Part shown: piece by piece, positions 11,376 through 21,744 of the stretch
Layout of the letters: each line of letters opens with the position of its first letter
Position numbering within the stretch: the first letter of the stretch is position 1
Assembly (NCBI GenBank): GCA_950022655.1
Contig: OX465592.1
Span: 5,167,544 to 5,231,543 of the forward strand
From: Alentia gelatinosa
Taxonomy: Eukaryota; Annelida; Polychaeta; Phyllodocida; Polynoidae
DNA: 64,000 nucleotides
Direction: 5' to 3'
Program-made: the position numbers and the translations under genes
The notes under the pieces: model-generated
What the model was told of the DNA's origin: nothing
The model's input: only the letters and a program-made list of their open reading frames with translations
The model's database searches: none

Positions 11376-12090
11376 GTCTCCACCCTGGCCCAGTCTCCGG
11401 GCTCTAAGGTAGAGTCACCTTTCTACTCTTCTTCTCTGAACTGTTATAATTTATGATTAATTAAGAAGTTGATGTGTGATAAATGTACCTCGTTATACCC
11501 ACACAGAGGGGAATTCAGTTATCAAACTTTTTTCTCTTTTTTTTTTTTACAAAAATAAAAGATACACGTTCTTGGGTAATAAGCAGTGGTCAGAAAGTTA
11601 AATTACCACAGGAAAGGGTCAAGTTCTCTTTAATTAGTCCCTAGAGTAGCTGCTGTCTGGCAGGTGACGGTTAGGCGGCGGCCTGAGGCCTACAACGCCT
11701 GAGAATCCCTCCAGGTGTTTCCACGCGGCGTCCTTTATTCTCTAAGGTCAACTCTCTGCCAAGTTGAACAGAAGATGCCCTTAGGATGCCTTTCTGGGTT
11801 GACTGAGGTTAAAACGAAACACAACGAAGTGAATTTGGGACCCTGTGAGGTACACGAATCCCACCATGTGATATCCACTTTAAGAAGACGTATTCTGCTA
11901 AATTCGGTGCTGAATTTAGCTGAGTTGATTATGGAGTCAGGATGGTCTGCAGTATGTATATATCTACACACACAACAAATAAACAAATACCCCACTGTGG
12001 ACACAAGAGGCTGTCAGACAGGTCGACTGGCGGAGACGCAATTTCCGCTCGTAGAAGTCCTCGTAACTGTAAACAGTATAAACATCCTGA
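11376..12090. other. No gene seen
   Basis: Mixed-composition sequence. Overlapping ORFs on both strands (for example 11715-12203 on plus) show no domain, no good splice partners and run into a minisatellite, so I do not call a gene. Confidence 0.45.
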
Positions 12091-12094
12091 TCTA

Positions 12095-13335
12095 TGAGTC
12101 TCCGAGTGATATGAAGAAGGGGGGGGGGGAAATTCAGAAAACTCAATGTAAAGATAAATATTATAAACAGTTTAATATCCTCTACTATGACGTCTCAGAG
12201 TGATATGAAGAAGGGTGAGGAAATTCAGAAAACTCAATGTAAAGACACACATTGTAAACAGTTTAATATCCTCCACTATTACGTCTCAGAGTGATATGAA
12301 GAAGGGTGAGGAAATTCAGAAAACTCAATGTAAAGATACACATTATAAACAGTTTAATATCCTCCACTATGACGTCTCAGAGTGATATGAAGAAGGGTGA
12401 GGATAGACAACAAATTCAGAAAACTCAATGTAAAGACGCACATTGTAAACTAAACAAGAAACCAACAAGTTGTGGTCAAATTCATCATTATCCACAAGTT
12501 TGATGTGGAGTGATATGAACGAGGTGAAGCCGAGTGAATATCGCATAGCATTAAAACGAGTTCGAGAGCTATGATTTTTGACCAAAACGAGTTGGTTTCT
12601 GTATTTATCTCACTCTTGTACACACTGAAAGAATGGACAACACACAGGATATAGACCATGGAGAGCAGACTGCAATACTCGTAGGGGCATGGAAAATCAG
12701 TTCCCAATGTTAAGTCCATTGGACAAAAATATCAGAGGTGAGATAAAGTATAATATCCTCCACTATGATGGAATCAGAGTGTTGTGAAGAAGAGTAAGGA
12801 AAGAAGGACAAATTCAGAAATCTGCAATCTTAAGACACACATTGTAAATATTTTCTCACCCCTTGTATTATTGTCCCATAGGCTTAACATTGGAAAGTCG
12901 TTTTCCATGCCCCTTCAAGTATTGGAATCCATTCTCCATGGTTTGTATCCTATGTCTCGTCCATTCCTTTAGTGTGTACAGGGATGAGATGAATACAGAA
13001 AGCAATTCATTTTGGTCAAAGTCATTGTTCTACAACTCGTTTGATTGCTACGTGATATTCAGTCGGCTATTGCCTTGTCCATATCACTCCACATCAAATT
13101 CGTGGGGAACGATGAGTTTGACCAAAACTTGTTGGTTTCTCTTTAGTATCAATATCCTCTTCTATGACAGTCTCAGAGTATCATGAAGAAGGGTGAGGAA
13201 AACGACAAACTCAGAAAACTGCAATGTTAAGACACATTGTAAACAGTATAATATCCTCATCTATGACACTTTCAGAGTGTTATGAAGAAGGGTGAGGAAA
13301 ACGACAAATTCAGAAAACTCAATGTTAAGATATAA
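12095..13335. repeat. Minisatellite of about 87 bp units split by a foldback insertion
   Basis: Units starting at CTCAGAGTGATATGAAGAAG and running through AAACTCAATGTAAAGA and TTTAATATCCTC repeat about four times at 12095-12460. Two more follow at 13150-13330. The interruption is the foldback element listed next. Confidence 0.82.
12461..13141. mobile_element. Large foldback element, about 680 bp
   Basis: The left arm starts AACCAACAAGTTGTGGTCAA (12461) and the right arm ends TTGACCAAAACTTGTTGGTT (about 13140). The arms run inward for roughly 240 bp each. They share GATGTGGAGTGATATG / CATATCACTCCACATC and GAATGGAC / GTCCATTC, with a centre of about 150-170 bp. No transposase ORF is present. 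It is hairpin-forming, and the insertion split the surrounding minisatellite. Confidence 0.75.
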
Positions 13336-14380
13336 ACGGGTAAAGGGGCGGTAGGAGAGAGGAGGTAAAATAAATACTGTTCTGTGTGCCTTGTTGGTTT
13401 CCATTTCTTCCCTACGTACGTGAAAAACAGACCTCACCTTCCCTCACATTCAAACGACTGAAAAGGCGTATTTTAATCTACAAGAAACACACCTCGCCAC
13501 TGAGAAGAACTGTCTATTCTAACAGAATGAATTTTGCTGAATAAAAAGAGAAAAAAAGATGGTCAAATAGTTCACATTGCTGCCAGACTGAAGCGCCGGA
13601 TACACAAGATGTCCCTCAGGCACTTCTAGTGTGGAATGTAAATTGCAGCTTCAAATACCTGAACAACCAGGACTGAATTATTGTGTGGTTTGATGTACCT
13701 TGAGTGGAGAATATCAAAGCTCATCGTTGGTAATAAAATTCCTGTTCGAACAGAAGGACTATGGTTTCAAGATACACAACAAATGAAGATCAGCATTTTG
13801 TCGGTGTTTTCATTGACCGTTTTGGCGTCGGTGGTTCGTGACCGCAGATCGGTGGCGAATGCTCAACCAGTGGAAAATGGCTTATAGCTTGTTGCCCACA
13901 ATATATCGCCTATATCTAATCACAATCTAGCAAACAGCAAATGGTCCGACATTTTTAAAATGGCGGAGGCTGTCAGAGGCTCATCTCAGGCTAAAGAAAT
14001 CAGAAAAAGACACTGATAAATTCTATTTTTGACATGGCTAGAAATAAGTTATAACAGAAAAAGTAAATCTGGACATACACCTACAATAAGAATAGCAGGT
14101 TAGAGGTTTTCTTTACACACGAATCTGACTCAATCTCCAAGCCTAGATTTGATTAACTATGTCTCTATGTCGGGATAATGCTCCAAGCAGATACTGCGGA
14201 AAACGTAGTGATTGATGCTGGAGCCATCGCTACGGGCTCAGTAACTACGTTTCCTTATTATCATATACCTGAAAATTATGAAAAAGCTATTTTATGCACA
14301 GCCTGACAGTGGGCCTAAACATTATTTATACGTCATACCCAGTAGCAGGTAGTACAGAAAGGCTTGTGTATAGGTATATG
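13336..14380. other. No confident gene
   Basis: Unique-looking DNA. A short ORF at about 13960 starts at AAAATGGCGGAGGCTG (17 codons), and a 68-codon plus ORF lies at 13681-13887. Neither has supporting splice sites or a family. Confidence 0.4.
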
Positions 14381-14384
14381 ATAA

Positions 14385-14930
14385 AGTAAAGAAGTTTGTT
14401 CACAGGTACAATAGTACATAGAAGTTTGTTCACAGGTAAATATTGATACATAGAAGTTCATACACTGGTATATGATAATACATAGAAGTTTGTCCTCAGG
14501 TATATGTTGATATATAGAAGTTTGTTCACAGGCATATGATAATACATAAAAATTTGTTCACAGGTAAATATTGATACGTAGAAGTTTATACACTGGTATG
14601 TGATAATACATAGAAGTTTGTAAAGGTAAATAACAATAGACTGTAGATTGACACTTCTGTGCTGTGTTGACAGATGTGGGTGTGGGGCGTGGCGCTCAGT
14701 CTCGGCCTGTTCGTCAGCCTGCAGCCTGTGGTATATGATAAAACATAGACGTTTGTACACAGGTGTATAATAATACATAGAATTTGTTTACAGGTAAATG
14801 ATAATACATAGAGGTTTGTTTACAGGTAAATGATAATACATAGAAGTTCATACACAGGTATTTAATAATACATAGAAGTTTGTTCACCAGTACATGATAA
14901 TACATAGAATTTTGTTTACAGGTATATACA
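14385..14930 (+). repeat. Minisatellite of about 32 bp units
   Basis: Units such as ACATAGAAGTTTGTTCACAG followed by GTAAATATTGAT repeat from about 14390 to 14925, broken at 14640-14735 by a copy of the secreted-protein signal exon. Confidence 0.88.
14643..14732 (+). pseudogene. Partial copy of the signal-peptide exon
   Basis: This block matches 15303-15392 closely, including the CTGTGTTGACAG acceptor and the following ATGTGGGTGTGGGGCGTGG start. It encodes MWVWGVALSLGLFVSLQPV. It then breaks into minisatellite sequence and meets TAG after a few codons, so it lacks the rest of the exon. It could be a decayed duplicate or, less likely, an alternative first exon. Confidence 0.8.
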
Positions 14931-15286
14931 CAATATTACCATGATTTCGATCTGAGTGGCCGTATTCTCCGCGTAGTTGACGCGTAGTAATACTCCGAGC
15001 GATAGCGAGGTGTATTGCGTAGCGTCAACTACAAGGAGAATACGGCCACACAGATCGAAATTATGGTAATGTTGTATTTATTACTCACTTATTTTTAGAT
15101 TTAAGCAATAAATATGATCGTTAGAAAAATTTTCAACGTAATTAAGAAGTTATGTTTGGGACTACTTTCATCTAAAAAAATCTGTATCCTCCTAGGAGGG
15201 TACGGAGCTCCGTATCCTCCTCAGTAGCGATCTGTAATCTCCATAGGCTTAGTATGGAGACTCCGTATCAGGTGGGTAATAAATGA
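14926..15286 (-). mobile_element. Composite foldback/TIR repeat, inverted copy
   Basis: A hairpin (ATTACCATGATTTCGATCTG at left, its mirror near 15070) with arms of about 55 bp lies at 14934-15075. At the far end a GGAGACTCCGTATCAGGTGG block (15258-15277) is the reverse complement of the CCACCTGATACGGAGTCTC end seen at 16347 and 24470. The full element is therefore about 360 bp and lies opposite in orientation to the copies at 16.3, 24.5 and 54.1 kb. Confidence 0.7.
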
Positions 15287-15335
15287 TAATACATAGAAGT
15301 TTGTGTAGACTGACGTGTCTGTGTTGTGTTGACAG

Positions 15336-15587
15336 ATGTGGGTGTGGGGCGTGGCGCTCAGTCTCTACCTACTCGTCAGCCTGCGGCCCGTAGTCGCCTC
15401 CTGGTGGCACTACGGCCGCTACCACGGCCCGCCCCTGTGTGGCATGCGCTTCAACAATGGCTCGACGGCATGCCGGGAGCAGTGCGACTTGAACCGCGCC
15501 TGTCGCACCTTTCTGCCCTACCACATGCAGCACGCCCTGGAGAGCCTGGGTGTGGACACCACCTCCGTCCAGGTCTGCGTGCCCCGG
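15336..15587 (+). CDS. Secreted cysteine-rich protein, exon 1
   Basis: The exon follows a GTTGACAG acceptor and its first codon is ATG. It encodes a signal peptide (MWVWGVALSLYLLVSLRPVVA) and a mature region SWWHYGRYHGPPLC with five cysteines in total, ending CVPR at the donor CGG|GTAAGC in phase 0. It joins in phase to the exon at 18253. The predicted protein has 214 residues and 22 cysteines, an even number that fits 11 disulfides. The high GC and strong codon character contrast with the AT-rich flanks. I do not recognise a named family. A secreted antimicrobial, shell-matrix or toxin-like role is possible, but nothing in the sequence decides it. Confidence 0.75.
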
Positions 15588-15604
15588 GTAAGCTCCTTTA
15601 CTTT

Positions 15605-16355
15605 ATCATCCACCTGATACAGAGACTCTATATTCATAAAGTGATTTATTACCCACCTAATACAGAGACTCTATATTCATAAAGTGATTTATTACCCACC
15701 TGATACAGAGTCTCTATATTCATAAAGTGATTTATTACCCACCTGATACGGAGTCTCTATATTCATAAAGTGATTTATTACCCACCTGATACGGAGTCTC
15801 TATATTCATAAAGTGATTTATTACCCACCTGATACAGAGTCTCTATATTCATGAAGTGATTTATTACCCACCTGATACGGAGTCTCTATATTCATAAAGT
15901 GATTTATTACCCACCTGATACAGAGTCTCTATATTCATAAAGTGATTTATTACCCACCTGATACGGAGTCTCTATATTCATAAAGTGATTTATTACCCAC
16001 CTGATACAGAGTCTCTATATTCATAAAGTGATTTATTACCCACCTGATACAGAGTCTCTATATCCATAAAGTGATTTATTATCCACCTGATACAGAGACT
16101 CTATATTCATAAAGTGATTTATTACCCACCTGATACAGAGTCTCTATATCCATAAAGTGATTTATTATCCACCTGATACAGAGTCTCTATATTCATAAAG
16201 TGATTTATTACCCACCTGATACAGAGTCTCTATATCCATAAAGTGATTTATTATCCACCTGATACAGAGTCTCTATATTCATAAAGTGATTTATTACCCA
16301 CCTGATACGGAGTCTCTTTATTCATAAAGTGATTTATTACCCACCTGATACGGAT
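15605..16355 (+). repeat. 43 bp minisatellite, about 17 copies
   Basis: The unit is TGATACAGAGTCTCTATATT then CATAAAGTGATTTATTACCCACC, with A/G and T/C variants. It contains the CCACCTGATACGGAGTCTC end of the composite repeat, whose intact copy begins exactly where the array stops (about 16347). This suggests the array grew from that transposon terminus. Confidence 0.93.
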
Positions 16356-16578
16356 ATTCTATACTTGACCACAGATCGTTGCTCAGTAGAATATGGAAAT
16401 CCGTATTCTACTCTCAGTAGAATATGGAAAGAAGTCCCTAATATGCAAAGTAGTGCGTGAGAATATAAACTTCGATTTTGTGTTTCCTTTGATAGCTAAT
16501 GTGTGGAATGTTGGTTGATAAATACATTATTACCATGATTTTGTTCTGCATGGTCAAATTCTCCGCATGTTTGATGAT
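16347..16578 (+). mobile_element. Composite repeat copy, truncated
   Basis: It starts CCACCTGATACGGATATTC and continues through GCAAAGTAGTGCGTGAGAAT, TTTCCTTTGATA and ATTACCATGATTTTGTTCTG, where the foldback part begins and is cut short. It is collinear with 54122-54430. Confidence 0.7.
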
Positions 16579-16847
16579 GAAAGTAATCTAAAGCTTTAAC
16601 AATGTATTGTATACAAATACTTTCATTTAGATAATATCTTCTGCCTTGTCATACAACATTAAATGGAAAAATATCGTTCAGGAAGTCGTTTGTCGTTGGA
16701 GTTATCGTATCGTTCAGAACAGCACCAGAAACGAACGAACTTTATTAAACAGCCCCTGATTACCTTTTCTAACCACTCACCAGCATCCGGGACAGACTCA
16801 ACCAATCACAAGACGACATTCATCATGAACTGTCTTACAGCAGGATT

Positions 16848-17073
16848 CAGGGGCCTGTTTAATAATCTAGGATCATACATTGTAGACCCTTTTCTGTAAG
16901 CCATAGAGACCCAGGGACGATGTGGTTCAACTTCATTCAACACTTATGGACGACCTTATAGACGGCTAAGACTGTCTTAACGAACAGACTTAAATATCAA
17001 TAAACGACAACACTTGTAGGAGGTACAGCAAATGGTCTTTATGCACGAGCCTAGATTATTCAACGGGCCCCAG
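16848..17073. mobile_element. MITE with CAGGGGCC termini, copy 1
   Basis: The left end CAGGGGCCTGTTTAATAAT mirrors the right end ATTATTCAACGGGCCCCAG. A 4 bp GATT lies on both sides as a possible target duplication. The interior shares GAGACCCAGGGACGATGTGG with 38788-38991 and with a reversed fragment at 55398-55525. CAGGG starts recall hAT elements, but an 8 bp duplication was not found. Confidence 0.78.
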
Positions 17074-17635
17074 GATTATCAAAAAGGGCCCCAGGTTACA
17101 TAACATACGGACAATTTAACGTGATCACTCTCCAATCCTAGGCACTGTCCTTCCACACACTCTCCTATCATTGACCTTCTCACTGTCCCTACTTATTAAA
17201 CAGCCCCCTTTCTGCTTGCCGACCTTTTCTCACTGGTGTGAACTGGTTTTACACAGTAGACCGGAGAATTCGGTCCAGCCAGACAAGACGGCCAGTAAAA
17301 ACGTCCCACTACTTGAACAAAAAAGGGAAACTGTATTTTGGCTGACTGCAGTGTGGTGGCTGTCGGTCGGTGTGGCGGTGCAGTGTCGTGTGATGTCTGA
17401 ACACTCTCAGTGTTAAGTAGAAGGCCTCAATGGGGGCGGAACTATAACTTGTTTAAATGGCCGTCGACGGAGAAAGAAACCTGCTCCCGTTTCCTATGAA
17501 CACCCACGCGTCTCCATAGTTTCAGGTGATGGGGTACTTTTTAATCATTCTTTTAAATGTTTTAGGAGAAATCCTATGTTTGTAGAAAAAAATTGATTTG
17601 GAGGTATGTAGGAAACGTGTACTGTATAAGGGACC

Positions 17636-17782
17636 CCCGCATAAAGGGGACGCCTGTGCAAGGGACACCCATGCAAGAGACACCCATGTAAGGGACACCT
17701 TGTAAGGGACACCTGTGCATGAGACACCCATGCAAGGGACACCTGTATAAGAGTCACCTAATGTAAGGGACACCCTAGGGAC
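17636..17782 (+). repeat. Minisatellite of about 15 bp units
   Basis: About nine units of the type AAGGGACACCCATGC between 17640 and 17780, with small variants. Confidence 0.85.
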
Positions 17783-17814
17783 TTTCCGGCTACACTTGAG
17801 GGAACTACCCACAC

Positions 17815-18300
17815 TAATAATCAAATCTGGTTTCACATGTTACATTAGTAATCAAATCTCATTTCACTGCTACAGCCATGCATGTGATCCAGTTGCCCTT
17901 CCAGCCACAAATGCAAGAACCACTTCTGACCCACAATAATATTCAAATCTTGTTTCACATGTTACAGCCATGCACATCATCAAGCTGTCCCTCCAGCTAC
18001 ACCTACGGGAAGCACTTCCCACCCACGCAAATTATCAAATCTTGTTTCATCTCTGTCACTTGTTACAGCCATGCACATCAACCAGCTGTTCCTCCAGCTA
18101 CATGTGCAAGAACCACCCCCCACCCACTCTAATAATCAAATCTCATTTTACGTGTTACAGCCGTGCACATCATCCAGCTGTCCTTCCGGATACACATGCG
18201 AGAACCACCTCCCACCCACTCTAATAATCAAATCTTATTTTACGTGTTACAGCCGTGCACATCATCCAGCTGTCCTTCCGGATACACATGCGAGAACCAC
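17815..18300 (+). repeat. Tandem array of splice acceptors, about 92 bp units
   Basis: Five successive units each contain TAATAATCAAATC, a T-rich stretch, GTTACAG and the first 47 or so bases of the coding exon (GCACATCATCCAGCTGTCC). The acceptor AG positions fall near 17876, 17970, 18069, 18160 and 18252. Only the last unit runs on into exon 2. The upstream ones are decoys that break off after GAACCAC. Older copies are more divergent. Confidence 0.92.
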
Positions 18301-18645
18301 TTCGGGCGGCGGCGCTGTTACCGGACCGCGTGTGACAGCCAGAACGACTGTCCGCAGGGAGCGTACTGTAACGGGTGGCCGGGGCAGCAGAAGCGCTGCT
18401 TCCCGCGGCCCTGCGACGCCTTCAGCACCTTCCCCAGCCGCTTCGACACCTGCCCGCAGGGCTTCCGCTGCATCAACCTGGGCCAGTGGGGCGCCTGCTA
18501 CCCGTGGGAGTGTTACACGCCGGACGACTGCCGCCTACCCGGGTCGCGCTGTGAGTGGAGGTGGGGCGGCCGGCGCTGTGTGGAGTCGGGCACCTGCGAC
18601 AGCTTCATGAACAGGTTTCATGAGTTCTGGCACGTGGAGGACTGA
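18253..18645 (+). CDS. Secreted cysteine-rich protein, exon 2
   Basis: This terminal exon, beginning in phase 0 after GTTACAG, has 130 codons and a TGA at 18643. It encodes 17 cysteines in repeated modules of about 25-29 residues, for example CPSGYTCENHFGRRRC, then DCPQGAYCNGW ending in RC, DTCPQGFRC, and DDCRLPGSRC ending in RRC. The spacing resembles EB-type or dickkopf/colipase-like small disulfide modules, but I cannot assign it firmly. The C-terminus is FHEFWHVED. Use of the next upstream decoy acceptor (18161) would shift the frame into another long open frame that ends at 18610, so acceptor choice matters. Confidence 0.77.
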   Translation, partial: PCTSSSCPSGYTCENHFGRRRCYRTACDSQNDCPQGAYCNGWPGQQKRCFPRPCDAFSTFPSRFDTCPQGFRCINLGQWGACYPWECYTPDDCRLPGSRCEWRWGGRRCVESGTCDSFMNRFHEFWHVED

Positions 18646-18679
18646 GAAACGACGGGTGGGGCTTGATGGGCGTGGTGAG

Positions 18680-19888
18680 CAGTTCAGGGAGCAGCTCAAT
18701 AGATGGTCACAACACAGAACAGCTCACAGAGCAACACAGTACATAGAACAGCTCCTAAAGCATGTGATCCACCAAATTGATGCTCAGAGATGGCCAGAGG
18801 CGGCCGGCTGGCTGGTTTTTATAGGACCGGCCAGCCAGAGGCGACGACCGCACGGTTGTGGGCGTCAGGGTTTTCAATGGGCTGGTCTGGCCGATTCCGG
18901 CTGATAACGGCCGACTTGCTGATCCACTAGATAGATTATCCCCGCTGATCTGAGCCGATGAGCAATTTGGGTAGCCGACGTCCACAATTCCTCCGCATGG
19001 TCATCGTCCGGCCCTAACTCACTCTTGGTGGATCATGTGCTTAAGCAGTACACAGTACAACACATAGAACAATTCATTGAGCAGCTCACAATCCAGCTCA
19101 TTAGATAGTAACAACACAGTACACAGAGCAACTCACAGAACTATACATAGAGCAACTCACAGAGCAGCTCACAGAACAGCTCACAGACCAACACATAAAA
19201 CAACTGATAGACCAGCACACAGCAACTCACAGAGCAGTTCACAGAGCAGCTCATTAGAGAGCAACAACACAGAGCAACACAGCACATAGAACAGCTCACT
19301 AAGCAGTCTACAGAACAACTAATAGAACAACTCAGAGCAACTCACAGACCAGCTCATTAGACAGTAACAACACAGTACACAGAGCAACTCACAGAGCAGC
19401 TCACAGAAACGCTCACAGACCAACACATAGAACTGAAAGACCAGCACACAACAGCTGATGGATCATCTGACAGTACAGGACACTAAACAGTAACAACATT
19501 TTACACAGAACAACATATAGAACAACTGACAGAGCAGCTCACAGAGCAACTGACAGAGCAGCTCACAGAGTAGCTCACAGAGTAGCTCACAGAGTAGCTC
19601 ACAGAGCAGATCACAGAGTAGCTCACAGAGCAGATCACAGTACTAAATAGTAAGAACACAGAACAGCACAAAGAACAGCAGAGCAACTCACTAAACAGCA
19701 TGCATAACAGTACACAAAACAACCCACAGTTCAAACAATATTACATCTCGCAGGACAGCTCACAGTACAACACAAAAAACATATTACAGTTTATAGAACA
19801 GCTTGTAGAACAGCTCACAGAGCAGTTCACAGAGCGGTTCACAGAGCAGTTCACAGAGCAGCTCATAGAGCTGTTCACGGAAATATAG
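18680..19888 (+). repeat. 12 bp minisatellite (AGAGCAGCTCAC)
   Basis: Degenerate 12-mers related to AGAGCAGCTCAC and AGAGCAACTGAC fill about 1.2 kb directly downstream of the cysteine-rich gene, with best regularity at 19520-19630 and 19805-19865. One MITE interrupts the array. Long ORFs on the minus strand arise from the 4-codon periodicity and are not called. Confidence 0.92.
18759..19041. mobile_element. PIF/Harbinger-like MITE, 283 bp
   Basis: The termini AGCATGTGATCCACCAA and TTGGTGGATCATGTGCT are imperfect inverted repeats, flanked on both sides by TAA (18756-18758 and 19042-19044). A 3 bp TWA duplication is the hallmark of PIF/Harbinger. It sits inside the 12 bp minisatellite, so it inserted after that array existed. 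It is GC-rich with no transposase. Confidence 0.8.
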
Positions 19889-20289
19889 ATAACACCTGAA
19901 AAAAGACAAAGAATCTCCCATGTGATGCCTTTGGGTTTATTACAAGTTACAACCCGGTGTGAATGGTCTAGACTTATTACTGCGGCAGATACAGAGCTTC
20001 TTACAGCTTTAAAACCTCTCCAAGCAATCTGTGAGAACGTATGGTGATTGGCAACAAGACGCACAATATGAAGAAACGACGTGAGATTTCATATGATTGT
20101 TTAAATGGTGTGAGTTGTCTTTGCGGAATGATTTCATGAAGCGGAGCTGAGTGATATCTGTAGCGGACAACAATGAACACCATGTAAACAACTATATGAA
20201 ATTGAGTGACATTTAGATATTATCCTACCCTGTCATGTGTTTTTAGCCTCATATGTTGTGCACGGCATAGACATATATTAGAGCATAGC

Positions 20290-20472
20290 TTTGGCATACA
20301 GTCACACCATATTAAGTCTATGGAGATTTAAATGAGGGGTAGGATAATAACCACGGCATACAGTCACACCATGTTAAGTCTATGGAGATTTATATGAGGG
20401 GTAGGATAATAACCGTGGCATACAGTCACACCATATTAAGTCTATGGAGATTTATATGAGGGGTAGGATAAA
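20290..20472 (+). repeat. Tandem triplicate of about 62 bp
   Basis: Three copies of GGCATACAGTCACACCATAT then TAAGTCTATGGAGATTTA and GAGGGGTAGGATAATAACC, in the same orientation. Confidence 0.9.
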
Positions 20473-21010
20473 GATTAAGACCTGGAGAGTCATGGCTGAC
20501 ACCTCTTCCCTCAGCAACACGAGAACATCGGAGGATGACAAATATCTCAGCTGCATCTGTGAGAATCACTGCACATTCATTCGTGAACCAGTGATTGGTT
20601 CAGTCACCAGTGCTGTGAGTGTATATCCAATATACCCCCGCTGAATACACACACAAATCTAAAGACAAAAATAGGAATAAAAGTAATAATAATAAAAATC
20701 AAACCACCATGATGACATGTACAGGTGTAAAAGGAGGTTTATATTCATTTCTTTGTTTGCATCATATTATATATATGTGTAGATGTATTGCTTGTTTATT
20801 ATTTTATATGCGTGTAGATGTATATAGTCGGCCAATCTAACCAGGTATAATTCAAATCAGGATCGATATAAGCTCAGATGTACATGTCGATCACTCAAGA
20901 ATTAATTACAACGAATATAAGAGAATAGCAGAGTTTAGTATGCTGTGATACCTGACGGTTATAAAGGATGTCAGTTCGTGACACCCAGTCAAACAATCTC
21001 TACAGTTCAT
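20473..21010. other. No gene seen
   Basis: Short ORFs (for example 20444-20644) have no domain and no clear splice signals. Confidence 0.4.
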
Positions 21011-21012
21011 CA

Positions 21013-21634
21013 GGGGGGTGTTTTATTTTCTGCCCGAGGAGTCCTGGGGCGCCCGGGGAGAGGTCCCAGGACAGTTTGGGTTCGATATTTCAAAGTCTCC
21101 CGGGGAAGGAGAGTCTTGGGCCAGATTCTCCTGAAATATGGTTTTATTTTCAGTCCTGGGGCCAGGAGAGCTCCTGAAAGGTGTCCTGCAGCTCTCCTGG
21201 CTGGGGACACGTCTAGGGGTGTCGTGGGTGATTCAAAATAACAAATAAAAGCTATTTAATTCATTTGAACTATCGGAAATATATTTATTATGATTTTAAT
21301 TAAAACTGGAGGTCTCAGATGGAGAATTACTGTGCTATTTACTTAGATTAACATACGTTCATAAATGATGAAATTAGTTCCCAAAAATACCACTATGTGC
21401 CACCACCTGCAATATACACAGCCTCTCTTTCAAGTCTCCTCAAAAGTCTCCTACCGGTTTATTTTCTCCTGGGGCTCTCTCAAAGGAGACTTCGGCCGAG
21501 GATTTCTCTCCCTCCCGAGGACAGGGTAAATCGAACGAGATTGAGGAGATCTCCTGAAAATTATCCTCAATGGAGCTATCCCTCGTGGGCGAGGAGAGTC
21601 CCCAGGAGAGTTGAAAATAAAACGACCCCCAGGC
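21013..21634. mobile_element. Possible TIR element with GGGGGTGTTTTATTTTC ends
   Basis: CAGGGGGGTGTTTTATTTTC near 21013 is mirrored by GAAAATAAAACGACCCCCAG near 21612. The subterminal parts also pair (GAGGAGTCCTGGGG against its mirror). The interior is GC-rich with repeated GGAGAG and CTCCTG strings. TTCAT lies near both ends as a possible duplication. ORFs are short. Confidence 0.55.
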
Positions 21635-21744
21635 TTCATCTTAGCCTATGTTGCCTCGGCGGCCACGCCGGCAACAGTGGCAAGACCTCTTAAAGGTTCC
21701 TCCGGCGACCTCCGGAGTTACGCCTCTGTAAATCACTCATCACT

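Larger units (their letters stand above)
15588..18252 (+). other. Intron of the cysteine-rich protein gene
   Basis: A 2.67 kb intron. It holds a 43 bp minisatellite, a composite repeat, a MITE, a 15 bp minisatellite and the tandem splice-acceptor array. ORFs at 16663-16899 and 17171-17416 inside it show no domain. Confidence 0.65.

Noticed and set aside
18071..18610. 179-codon ORF overlapping cysteine-rich exon 2
   Set aside because: It is a GC-rich shadow frame of the real exon. I keep it only as the frame that would follow from decoy-acceptor use.
19501..19734. CSVSYSVS-type ORF
   Set aside because: Reflects the 12 bp satellite, not selection on protein.
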